Shown one piece after another: positions 20,528 through 32,300 of a DNA stretch of 64,000 nt (positions are counted from its first letter, which is position 1; each line of letters begins with the position of its first letter). The notes below the pieces were generated by a model, which ran no database searches, was not told the DNA's origin, and saw only the letters and a list, made by a program, of their open reading frames with translations. A program made the translations under genes and the position numbers. The stretch comes from Prostheceraeus crozeri. Lineage: Eukaryota; Platyhelminthes; Polycladida; Euryleptidae. The stretch is taken from NCBI GenBank assembly GCA_907163375.1, contig CAJQUW010006870.1, forward strand, positions 1-64,000. The letters run 5' to 3'.

Positions 20528-21223
20528 CTAAGTTTTGTTTAATAAAGTTTTGCTTAAATTTTCGCTCAAAGTTTTTAGCTCTTCTAAAAAATTTTTGTCA
20601 TTTTCTTCATTAGAAATTTTACCATCACAAGAAATTTTTTCATCCTGTTTATTCTTATCATCAACTTTTTCGGACTTTAAATGAAATGATATTTGATTTA
20701 CTTCATTAGCTATTTGATCAATTTTTTCAATCTCATCTAACGTAATAACATTATCATCACATACTCTTTGAAAGTAGTAGTGTAATTTGTCATAGACTTC
20801 TTTAATATGTAAATGCTTAGTTTTTAATGATTTTCGTTTCTTAGTTATTAAAGATTTATCTAACATTGTAACAAGTGAAGTTGCAAAAACACCCATACCT
20901 GTTAAAGCTGTAGCAACTACTGGAATTATTAAAACACCTGAAGATATAACAACTGTTACAGCACCCAAACTTATTGTTAAGAATATGCCAATTCCTTGTG
21001 TTACATTCTTAACTTTGGTCCATCTCTTTCTTAATTTTTTATAATGCTCTAATCTTAATAATAATTGAGATTCCTTATCTTTCATATACCTAACTCTATC
21101 TTTGTGTTTTTCTTTGTTCATTTTTTCAATGTTAATCTTTTCAATGTCCATTAAAGTAGAACTACGTTCATATGATAACGAAGGATATAGTCTTGCGGTT
21201 TCATCCACTTTTGTTTCTTCCAT
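20528..21223 (-). CDS. Membrane protein with two hydrophobic spans, Polinton A
   Basis: About 231 residues. A charged N-terminal 70 residues precede two adjacent hydrophobic segments near residues 72-115 (IGIFLTISLGAVTVVISSGV, then IPVVATALTGMGVFATSLV), followed by a lysine-rich cytosol-like part, a DDNVITLDEI segment and an acidic lysine/asparagine-rich tail. It probably forms a helical hairpin in a membrane. No family recognised. It lies at the upstream end of the leftward AT-rich gene set. Confidence 0.45.
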   Translation of the reverse strand: MEETKVDETARLYPSLSYERSSTLMDIEKINIEKMNKEKHKDRVRYMKDKESQLLLRLEHYKKLRKRWTKVKNVTQGIGIFLTISLGAVTVVISSGVLIIPVVATALTGMGVFATSLVTMLDKSLITKKRKSLKTKHLHIKEVYDKLHYYFQRVCDDNVITLDEIEKIDQIANEVNQISFHLKSEKVDDKNKQDEKISCDGKISNEENDKNFLEELKTLSENLSKTLLNKT

Positions 21224-21540
21224 TTTTAAAGAAATATTTTGAATAAATATTTTGAATAAATATTTCGAATTTCGATTTAAATAGAATTTCGTAGTTGTTT
21301 GTCTACCGTATATTTTCTAAGAACTCATTTACGTTGCTCATTTTTATAGAAGACAAAATGCTTCTATTATATTCCCGTAAATGAGAAATTAAAAACAACA
21401 CATGGATATTTCAATTTACTTTGCATACATTAAAATACATGTAAATTTGTCCACGTGTGGACACGTTTTAATTGGCTGAGAGAAAAATGACGTCATACAA
21501 CAACATAATGAAAATGATTGATAACAGAAGGGTTGAATAA

Positions 21541-22209
21541 TCAATTATTCCAAAAACACTCATCTTGTGAAAGACACTGCTCCAAGATTGAAAGATTAGT
21601 TTTTAACAGTCGTATAGGAAGCGAGACTCTACAAAGAGTCTGAAATTTATCTGCCAGTTTTGCCAATTTCATTGCGAAGCTCAATTCAGTTCGTGAATAG
21701 TTAATATTGTTATGTTTTAAGAGATATGTGAAATCTCCTTTATTATTCTCACACAAGGATAATATATGATTGGCGTGTTTTCCAATAAAAATTTTACATG
21801 TGACACTCAAAAGATGGCTTTGCTTTTCGTATTTCAAGTGTTGTTTCAAAGAATTCACTGACGTTGAAATGTCCCCCGTCGGTTCTTTAAAATATTCCAC
21901 TGATTCGATGAATGTATGACGTCCAACAACACTTTCCTTCAACTGTTTTGTAAATGTTTCGATTCTGAAAGGAAGTGTTTCTTCCTTCTTTGCTTTGGCT
22001 GCGAGTTTCCGTTTTTCTTTGTATTCTTTTCGAGCAGAACGTATAGCGTCAGGATTGAAGAGTAGAGGCGCCTTCTTCACTTCCTTATCTATATATGAAA
22101 AGTATTCAGAATGTTTCTCCAGTGGAATGAACAAATCCGCAATATTTTTGAAGAACTCTGGAAGTACCGTTGCTATGTTAGCTTGTTGTTCAACGACTGC
22201 TTGACTCAT
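21541..22209 (-). CDS. Unrecognised 222-residue protein inside the right end of Polinton A
   Basis: Starts MSQAVVEQQANIATVLPEFF, with a lysine-rich middle (YKEKRKLAAKAKKEE) and a helical C-terminal third (YSRTELSFAMKLAKLADKF). That third is reminiscent of the phage-type replication/KilA-neighbour pattern in which a short helix-turn-helix-like segment is followed by a tyrosine/leucine-rich helix. That likeness is weak. The frame is intact, and its base and codon composition is clearly less A/T-biased than every other gene of this Polinton, suggesting separate origin or different constraint. It lies just inside the terminal repeat, a usual place for early or acquired genes. Confidence 0.45.
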   Translation of the reverse strand: MSQAVVEQQANIATVLPEFFKNIADLFIPLEKHSEYFSYIDKEVKKAPLLFNPDAIRSARKEYKEKRKLAAKAKKEETLPFRIETFTKQLKESVVGRHTFIESVEYFKEPTGDISTSVNSLKQHLKYEKQSHLLSVTCKIFIGKHANHILSLCENNKGDFTYLLKHNNINYSRTELSFAMKLAKLADKFQTLCRVSLPIRLLKTNLSILEQCLSQDECFWNN

Positions 22210-22429
22210 GATTGACGGATAAATTAGTACAAATCACTATGTTCAAAATATAAGAATAACGTAATTAAAGATAGTGGAACGATGAGAGCAAGATTGAAAT
22301 AATATCACAACAATCTGAGCACACGATACAATGACAGACGAGAGAGAAAAATGAAAACAGTACAGCTGGCAGATATCTTAATGTCATACGGGTGTGCTGA
22401 CGCACTGACAAGAATTAAAACAACTTGCC

Positions 22430-23043
22430 TAACGTACAATTAAAATCTCATTGTTTCAGAGTAGTAGCAGTAGCAGCTGTTTGTTCTTTCATACATTGTT
22501 TCCTTTCAAATGTTTGAGTTGGAGGTCACAGCTCTTTACACTGAAATGCCTTTTATTCATAAATGCGAGAAGCAGATGTTCTCTACAATTGAGTTATTGT
22601 TAAGAATATGCCAATTCCTTCAAATATTATTAGACACATAATTTTAGTTATCTCATATTTTAAAAACGTCTAAACTCATGAATTTAGTCATTTTTAAAAA
22701 TACTAACTTTTATGATTTTCGATGTCCTTGTACGGTCATGATTTTAGCAATGAAAAAATTGTAATTCTCAAATTTTGAGATTTTGAAAAATTTGAAAAAT
22801 TGGGTATTTTTAAAAACGCCTAAATTTATGAATTTAGGTCTTAAAAACCTGAAAAAGGGTTCAAATTCATGAATTTATGTCGTTTTTAAAAATACCATTT
22901 TTTGAAAAAATGTTACTTTTTGAATGGACTAAATTCATGTATTTAGGTCTTAAAAACCTGAAAAAGGGTTCAAATTCATGAATTTATGTCGTTTTTAAAG
23001 ATACTATTTTTTTGAATTTTATGGTGTTCTGGAACGGTCTTTT
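22430..23043 (-). repeat. Right terminal inverted repeat of Polinton A
   Basis: Reverse complement of the left repeat over about 600 bp. It contains at least two tandem units of about 115-130 bp built around 'aaattcatgaatttatgtcg', as is common in Polinton ends; one unit is better preserved here than on the left. Its outer edge (about 23043) lies roughly 300 bp from the putative 3' end of the host receptor gene. Confidence 0.85.
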
Positions 23044-23339
23044 GCCCATTACTTAAGTGACATGATTTAAGTTTCTTTCAGCTTTTGGTATAGGCATTCT
23101 CTGACTTATTGCGTCCGGCTTTATTTGCGATCTACAAACCCAAACATCATTCATTGGTATTTTTGTCTTTCTTGTTCATTTAGCGATATTCATTACATCT
23201 ATGTGTTAACATGCTTTGTATTTCTCTTTCTAGCATAATGAAGAAAGTTGATTTTCTGTCGATTTCAGCACACTTTTTCATTTGTCTTCGATATTAATTC
23301 ATCATGTGAATGAGTTTGCACGAAGGCCTCACTTCCGAT

Positions 23340-26300
23340 TATATTTTTGAACTGAACTTTTATTTTTTTAGGCAAACGTTTTGAGTTTCAGTTGATTGTG
23401 GATATGCATCGATGATTCGACTTCGTCTCATTCAAGAATTGCAATGCTTGCTCTTGAATTATTCTCTGGAAGCACAGTTCGAAGGTTCAGTAACAGAGGC
23501 CACAATCTTTACTTCTGATTGCAGAAATAGAGAAAATCAATTTGTTATCGACTTGAAGCATCTTCATACAAAAATGAATAGAGGACGAGTTGAAAGTTTT
23601 GACTCTATAATTTGTCAGTTATGCTGATACCGTCTCCCTAAAATTGACAATTTCTAGCAGAAGAATTCATTAAGAGAAATTCGTTCTAACCGGAATTAAA
23701 TGCAAAATACAATTTTTCAGCGTACTTATAAATTCCTTTGTTGTCATCGGAATTTGTTATATCTGGATTGATTATAAACGGAGGAACTTTTCATCCTTTC
23801 AAAGAAATTGACTAAGACACATACGGACGAGTGATTGTAAGATGACGACTACATTTCTGCTCTTCCATTCAAAGCCAAGCATTCTCTGTTAATGATTCCG
23901 TTCTCTTTCTTGATTGGATTTTCAACAAAACATCCAAAAGGTTTAGAACTTACTTTTTCCATTTCTGCATTAGATCTTCCATCGTCACATTTTCCCTGAA
24001 AATTTCAATAGATATTGATCTACATTGCTCGGAAAGACACATCTGATGTGAAACTCTATGATGATGAGCAGCCGGAATGACTATCGTCGCTTAATGTTTC
24101 ATTCCTACATGCATATTAGACGTTTTTCACATAACTTGCAGCAGATAATAAACAAGTGGCAGAAGAATATCGTCCTATCGACTATTCCTGTCGAACAGAG
24201 GCGTCAATACAAAATACATGTACATGTTGACTAAGCTGCTATATACCTACAAGTAGGCCTGCAATCAGCCTACTTCTTATACTTCATGAAACTATTAGGT
24301 CCAAATTATGACTCCTTGTAAATGCGAAATCGTGAATCATTCGTTGAACTAAGCTGAATCATAAGTTGTGCTCCATCTGAAGCAAACTCATGTGAAGCTA
24401 TTTTATTCTATACCTGGCGAATTTACGCTACTTCTACTTGTATGGTCAAATTATGGGACTTTCGGAAATCAAATGCTGATAATTTTCTGGTTGCCTTATC
24501 AGCTCAGAATTTCTAGAAAAAAAACTTATATTTCTAAAAGAAGAAGTGAAAAAGCGAGGAAATAGCATCAAAATCAAATGAAGTTTCTCTTAATCAATGT
24601 GCAGATTTATGATATCTCAAATCAGTAATTCGAACATAGAGGAATGAAAGCTGTATGAACGCAGAGAACTTGAAAAGATATGAAATTCAAACTAAAAGAT
24701 TTATTACCTCATCAAATGAAGTCTACATTGTTGAGATATTACTGTCACTTCATCAGTAACATGATTTTGAATTCCTCCATCCACTCGCGTGGAATTCTTT
24801 GATTTACTGCGTCCGATTTCATTTGCTTTTTATCGTATTATTGCCTACATAAATTTGCTATCGCGGAAGTTTTTTGCATAAAAAAATTTACTGAAATTTA
24901 ATGACATTATGGGATAAGATTAATGACATCATCTTGAAGGAGAATGTCGGAAGGATGACGCTGTAGAAGAACAATCTTTCTCTGGTAGAAACCTACCCTC
25001 AGTACTTTCCTATACTCAACTGAATCATTATCAAGTCCGTTTATCTGCCAATCAAAATAACCGTGTGAATTATGAATAAATGACTTAAAATATAATGTCT
25101 GTTTGGTAGCAATTATTGTCAATATCAAAAACCTGAAACCATAAGCTGTTGTACATTAACGACTACATTTTGACTTTCCTGCAATGGAATCAAAACCAAA
25201 CTGTCTACTCTGTGAGTGATTCCACTCTCCTACTTCATAAAACTGTCATCAAAACTTCATCAAGATATCTAAAAGATTAAAACTTACGTCTTTCATTTCT
25301 GCATATTCATTCTCATCTTCCACTTTTCCCTGGAAAGGAGACTTTAATTTAGATGATTTATCTCGCATGATTTTTTATCATTCCTATTTATCATCACACA
25401 ACGAGCCATTCAAGCTGCGTCATAGGCTTCAACCGCTGTTCATACAACAAAAGAAATTGTTTATTTGTGCTTGATTGCGCATCGTTCACTCGTGAAATCG
25501 TTTGATAGAATTCAATTCATGTCTGTTACATAGAATTGAGTGAAAAAGTATTGTTTTTCTACGAAGACCATTTATATGTGCGCACGTACATGCATATCTG
25601 TATGTCTGCATTTCCGCATGTATGAAATTCTATTTGCTCTCATTTATAGTATTTTTCTGTAAAAATGTATTGACGAAGATTCGCTGCACATTGCACATTA
25701 CACATATTATTCATCATGATTGATAAGGTCCTGCAGAAACGAATTTTCGACATTCATTTTTTTCATGTTCATAATTTTTAAGGATGATGGAAAACCAAAT
25801 GCCAAAACCCCGCATTTCTGCAGATTTTGCGAAGAGTTGTGACTGTCCAAGGGGTGGCACCAGGGATGCCGGCACGACTTTAGGGCAGGTATTGCGTCGA
25901 TCTAAAGGAGGTCACTTTTTGGGTATTATATTCCATCCTTTCACCCCGATGCCCAATGCTTCACGTCATACTTACTCTATGCTTCACGTTTTAATAATAA
26001 TAGATTAGGCTTTGCATAGGCCCATCCAAAGACCAGTAACTTTCGATTGTAACTATTCCATGCTGATCGGACAACAGCTATTACCGGCATGCACGAGTAC
26101 AGTAGAAATCACGTTGTTGTCAATTCTAGCGTAGGCATAGCCTATTAATAACAAGCTAAATTCTGTAAATCTGCTGTACCACAAATTAATGCATGCGACA
26201 ACCTTTTACTGCAATACAAATAAAAAGTCCGATTCTATTCCAATAGATCTTACGTTTAGCGAAAATTTTTCCTTGAAAATGGCATGCAATTATCCAGTGG

Positions 26301-29300
26301 ACAATACAAGGGACCTACTGCATTGCCGTTCCAGTTTCAACTATTAAACTTGTTGCAAAACAATTCCATCTCTTAAAAAGTTACAGAGGTATTGAATGAA
26401 TTCTAGTGGATCAGGAAAAACAACATAAATTAAAAAATGTCCAACTCTTAGATATTGCTTGCGTGTATTCATGCATAGAAAAATCTACAAAGCAAAAAAA
26501 TTAAAATTAGAAAATAGTAAAATAGAAAATTTTCTAATCATCAGCACAGGAAAATGTTATTTGGCTGCAAAAAAAAACCATAACACAGCAGAATACATTT
26601 TTATGATAAGAAATTGAAATATTTGACAATTTTTACTCAAAATCGCTCTTGTTCGCGGCAAGAAGAATTCTAAGGTAGGTATTCTAAGTGATTCATATGT
26701 CAATTAATATGATGTTTGAAAAAGATCGTGAAACCTCTAAAACATATTCAATACAAAACATGCCACAGAACTCCGCACTGTTATCAGACCTTGGATCTTG
26801 GTAGGCTACATGGCAAAATTTGAAACATTTGTAAAATTACAAAATATGCTTTCAAAAAATCTACGCACAAGAGTAGCTTAGGCCCATACTTACAAAATCA
26901 TGTCGATTTTTTAATAATGGACTTAGTTAATCAAGGGCCTGCAATATTGTGTCTTGTCAAACACATTCCGAAAGCATTCGTAACTACTTTGCAACGTCAC
27001 GTCGGCGCATCACTTGCAACGATCGTGTAAAGCAGGTTGTTCAACAAGACAAGATAATTTGCACGCTACATCAGATGATTCAACAATTTTCTTTGTTAAC
27101 AATTTTGTTATCAGTTCACACTAAAAGTATATAGTATCTATCTTTATAATTTCCTAGTACACGTAAAATTTATATACACCATGATAACTACAGCTCCGGG
27201 ACGGTAATTTGTGACCACAACACGTTTCAGCGAAAGGTTGGTTGATTAAATACTATTTTTCGGTAATTCATGAAGAGGGCACGCATGCAACACCTGCAAC
27301 ACCCTTGCCGGCGTCCGTGGCTGGAACACTGCTTTTAAGTTGGCTTTGATCAATTTTCAATCGAATTGATGAATATTTTTAATTTTTGTGTTACTTGTCC
27401 GGCTAGCTTTGTATCGGTGCCACTTTGAACTTTTAGTATTTGATCAAATTTCTCAGCTGTTATATTGAAATTTGGTGAAATATTGGGTGGCACATACTTG
27501 AGATGTGTCATTTTATTCGTCCGTGCGGTTGACACTTCATAAATATGCGATGCAAGATATTTTTGGCAATTTTTTTGCCCGGTGAACTTCACATCATTTA
27601 CCTCCAATATTTCATTGACGATTTCTCGCAAACTGCCGCAATATTTCGGAAAATAAGTAGTGGCAGAAGCCGGCACACTCTCAAATTATGTGTACATGTT
27701 GTTTTCGAGAGTCGCACATTCAATTTCCAATGTGGTGCGGATATTGAGACGGCTAACTTCACACACGTTTATTGCAACAAAGCTTTGTATTTGAGATCGA
27801 ATTCAGTCAGGAACAAATCTAGACCATGCCTCAATGAATTTTGATTTCTCTATCTTGACCTATTGACTTTCAAACCACTGTAATGTGTGTGCGAGTGATT
27901 CCATTTTCCTGATTTATAAAATCGACAGCAAAACTTCATCAAGACATCCAAAAAGATTGAAAACTTACGTCTTCCATTTCTGCATATTCATTCCCATCTT
28001 CCACTTTTCCCTGGAAAGGAGAAAGTCACGTTCAAAGTGTAACGATTCATTCATTCATTCATGCATTCAAATGTCGTTGATTCATCTGGTATGGAAAGTC
28101 ATGTTAGAAGCATTTCCGATTATTAGCATGCTTCATTGGTATCTCCCGAATGTCGAACAAAAACACAACTCATTTACGGACTATAATGTTCGGACGCGTT
28201 CGATACAGTGAATCCTTCGAACTGTTCCTTTGTTCCCACAGCCTTGGAATCAGCTGCACGATTCCTCCTTCCCTGACCAAGCGCGATGTTGACACATTCA
28301 AGAGTAGGCTTGCTGATTGTGATTTATTGTCATTTATATTCATAAAATGAATCCTTTTACTGATTGTTCTTCGACATTTGTTACACCCACTGAATTAAAT
28401 TGTCTAACTTTACTAGAAGTGAAGACTAATTCAAAACGATGGCACATGCTGGAACTTAGTAAGCAGGCAGAAAGGAATTCTCAATACCTTACAGAGATAG
28501 AAAAAGTCGTGCGTCGCTTGCGGATTGCTGTGAATTCCTCCAAAATGCTTCGATTGCCACGATTCCTTCAGATTCGAAGAATTCAGATCATTGCGCACAA
28601 GTTTTCTCGTTAATGTTGGTCCGTCAGATTCTTTGTTTAGAAGTTGGCAGGCGTGAGGAAGTTCACTCCATCTCTTCGTAGGATTTATCATTGAATGGCA
28701 CTGTGACAGCGAAGTGTGACCGAACGAAGAACTCGATGTGTATGACACGCACGCCACTGGCTGCTGTCTGAGGCTCACTGCTTATTCAGTGACGACTTAT
28801 TGTTTGACTAGATCGTGTCTGGTGTGTGCCGTTTCATTATCGAATACGAGATATGACTCTGCCCTTCTAGGAAACAACGACTAGGGAACGAGCAGGCTAA
28901 TTCTGTCGCTGCACCACAAATGCGGAGGTATTCCCTTGAGAAACTCAGCGGAAGTAGTCAATGCGATTTTATATTGATAAATTGAAATGGTCACAACTTC
29001 CGCTTGTCAAAGTTCAATCACATGAGCCTTTTCACAGGCAAGTAAAGATAGTTTCTGACTCGGATCTAATTTATTGGTCGAAAATAAAAGGATTTAAAGT
29101 TACAGCGTGACGGGCCTTCGGCGTCCAGCGCCTTCTTAACGGTCGAAGGTCAAATGGCTTGACATGAGCCTTTGACTGAGTAGAGCAGCAAGTCCGAGGG
29201 GCACTATTCTACACACAGATGACTCCGGTGATGTCAGATTTCTCAAGTTTACTTAACAACATCCTGCTATGGGCCACGTCTGCAATGTACGCTTTGCCTT

Positions 29301-32300
29301 CAACAGAGAATGACAAATTATTCAATTTAAGGGGAGAATTGCTTCCAAGTCGGCACTGACAGGTCGTGGAGTATGAGAAAGGCCTGATTATAAATAAGGT
29401 TGTTATTGTGCACAACCAAAGATTTTCGATGCAGGACAGCCATGAGTACAGATCAGGCGCTGCAATTCTATTTTCGGCTTGTCTTTCTGAAATGGTTTCA
29501 GGTTCATGGTTCTTGGAACTTTATAATCCTCTGTTAGTATTCGTGTCTTTTTAACGATTTCTTGTACTTACCGTTTGTGATGGAGAGATGTTCATTTCGA
29601 CGTAATCATTGGAATTATCCCTAGAAAAGAAGACAAAGACAATATTTGAATGTGGATGTAGCGGAAACTACATTATTTGTCAACATTTTAATTGATTTTA
29701 ATTCAGGTCAGAACATGCAAAGGATTCTATTTTCAGGTTATTAACTGATTTTAGAAATGACATGACCAGATTTTCGCCTGAACGGACATTGTCTCACAAG
29801 ATGAAACTTGAAATTAGATTCGTTCCACATTCAGCGACAATTACTGTTGATGCGTTAATTCAAGTTTAACTTATCTGAACACGATATTCAGCAAAAGTTT
29901 CCATGGAAAATCGAGCACCTTTCTCTCTTGCTTTTATGTCTACTTTTATTTTCGGTCATGATTTAAAATCACTACAGATCACACTCATCATGCGAAACAA
30001 ACTAGCATTATTCGTTCCGATGACAACAGAAAAGCGCCGAAGATATAAAATCTTATGCAAAACGCACGATTTCCGTTCTCTAACCGATTAGATTAAATTA
30101 AAAATATTGATCAATTAAAAATCAATAAAGACTTAATTGTACGAAATTTCTGCTAAGTTTCTACGAAGTGCTGGTTCGCCTGTACAGATGAGAAATGTTC
30201 ACAAACCTCAAAATATTTAGTAACATTTTCTTTATTAATGATAAACAGCACAGCTAAGTCAGGTGTAAACGCAGTGCAGTCATTGCAGAAAGTATACGTT
30301 AGGTGGTTACTGTTAGCCGATAAACCTCAGAAATATAAAACCGCTAACTATCTTACATTCTATCATTTCTATCATGCGGCATTCTGCGCAGGACATTTTC
30401 ATCAATGAAAAAAACATCTTCCTAAATCCTTGCTTTCTCTGTCAGTTTGTAGAGAAGAAAAGTCCATAGTGTTTGTGATAAAGATGAAAATGAGACAGCA
30501 TTCTGTCTTATCATTCGAGTATTGACTTGGTGTAGGTGACACTGAAATCAGCAAGTTTATAATGATGATATTGTCGAACGACTGTGTTTAATCCGTCCTT
30601 CCTGTTGTATGTAGAACTTACTGGATCTCATAACAATCATTTCCTTGATGTTCATTGCATTCCTCAGTTCAAATACGGAGAAAATGATAGCAGGTGTAAC
30701 CTTGGAATTGTTTGTTTCATAACTTCAGTTTTAAGATAAAGAATCCGGAATGTTAATCGTCAAATGCTTCGCTTAATGAATTTGCAATATATCTGAGAGA
30801 GAAAGAGGAAACGTTCATGCAACGTTGAATTTTCAAAATGCATTTGGGTCATTCCACGTTAAAACGTCAAATTTCGGATAAAGTGAGTGGCGAAGGTTAT
30901 CAGATTTTCTTGAAATTCACATGTGATCATCATTTGGATCAATCTAGATGAAATCCAAAATATTTCGGAAAAATTCCAATCCGAAAGGTCACTTGCGTGG
31001 CCTTGACTTATTCGAATTTTTCTATTTTTAGAGAATTTATGAAAAATCATATACATCTTAGACGGCCTTTTTCATTGCTATTGAAAAACCTTTATTTTTG
31101 TTCCTCATTAAGAATCTATACCGTACTTTAAAGTTCTGAACTAACAGCCCTTTCAGACAAAATACACAACTGTTATTTGCAGCATTGTGTTCAACTATGT
31201 GCATAGCACGTGATTGAAGGTATTCATAGGAATGACATGTCTACACCTTTTCCAAACCAACTATAACAATTTTCAAATCAGAGATAATAAATCTCAAGAC
31301 AAAAATAATTCTGACTTTTGATCTGAGAATTGTTACAGAAGAGCTGCGCTGTCAACTAAAGTGCAGACGGAAAAGTCAAAGCAAAATAAATTTGCTCAAT
31401 TCAATTGTAAAGATCGCAAATGGTTTATATATAACAAGAAATTTTACGAAGCTAATAAGAGTATACCGTATTTTCTCTAATAAGCGCCGCCCTCTATTAA
31501 CCGCCGCACCTTGACACGCACCTTGAAGTCAGCAGCGCGATATCCTCCTTCCTTGAATGCATGGTGCACCAAGCCTCGTTCGTTTGACACAGCGAAGATT
31601 GTGGACATGTGTGCGCTTTGTCTTGCATTGACAACTCGAAAGGCTGGCTGTCCTCGTAGCGCTCTGCCCATGCTTCTTCTCAACCAGAGGCGAAAACCGC
31701 TTTCGTCGACATACACTTTTTCGACGTTGGCCATCCTCAATAGCCATTGAGCCATATCCCTTCGCGCAGCTTTAACATCAGGCGAGTTGCGTTGAGCCGG
31801 CACGTCGCGCAACAACTTCAAAGTTATAAGACGACCATTCAGTGCATTGGCAACTGAATTTTCACAAATTCGAGGTTTGTGCGGAAGTCTGTGGCGGAGT
31901 TCTGTGTTGATTTGAATCAACGTGTACTCAGGGTGCTCCTCGACGACTGAAACAATTGCATTGATCATTTGCGCATCAATGCGCCTGTTGCGAGTGCCAC
32001 CGCGAGGGCGAGAAACGACACCATGCTGTTGATAGCGTCGAATGATCGCATACGCAGTTCCTTGAAGGATTCCCAACTGCCGCGCCGTCTCAGCAAAATC
32101 TTCATGCCTCTCGTAGGCAGCCACGATTCGTTGTTTGTCAACGTCGCTTATGCGGTTTCTTGGCATCGTCAAATTTCAACAGAATATCGTTTTATTGAAG
32201 CTTTTAACTTGGCAGTGAATTGATGTCTTGCGCGTTTTGCAGTTGATTTGCGATTATTGACACCTAATCACTTAATTGACACATGAATTGAAAATTTCTA

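Larger units (their letters stand above)
3637..23043. mobile_element. Polinton A (Maverick/adintovirus-type), with terminal inverted repeats
   Basis: An element of about 19.4 kb bounded by matching inverted repeats at 3637-4225 and 22430-23043. Between them lie Polinton hallmarks: a family-B DNA polymerase of the protein-primed type (rightward), and a leftward set with a packaging ATPase, a jelly-roll-like protein, a capsid fragment, membrane and coiled-coil proteins and a phospholipase A2-like domain. A Ty3/gypsy relic is nested at about 5.7-9.0 kb. I cannot find an integrase or a maturation protease. The element is broken, with many breaks, and the two ends are diverged from each other (roughly three quarters identical by eye), so it is an old insertion. 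Base composition is far more AT-rich than the flanking host DNA. I see no convincing 6-bp target duplication. Confidence 0.88.
23838..28015. repeat. Three-copy duplication of a tail exon with flanking intron
   Basis: Segments 23838-24000, 25158-25335 and 27885-28015 are homologous, including intron sequence: 'acgactacattt' and 'gtgattcca' with 'aaaacttcatcaaga', then the 42-bp exon and its polypyrimidine tract. A second similarity, 'ctgcgtccgatttcatttgc' near 24806 and its relative near 23120, suggests that intron pieces were also copied. The stretches 24001-24996 and 25330-27349 otherwise hold nothing I can name. Confidence 0.6.

Noticed and set aside
25850-27320. Possible DNA transposon with ends around 'gatgccggcacg' and 'cttgccggcgtcc'
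   Set aside because: Inverted similarity is limited to short GC words and breaks down on alignment; no target duplication.
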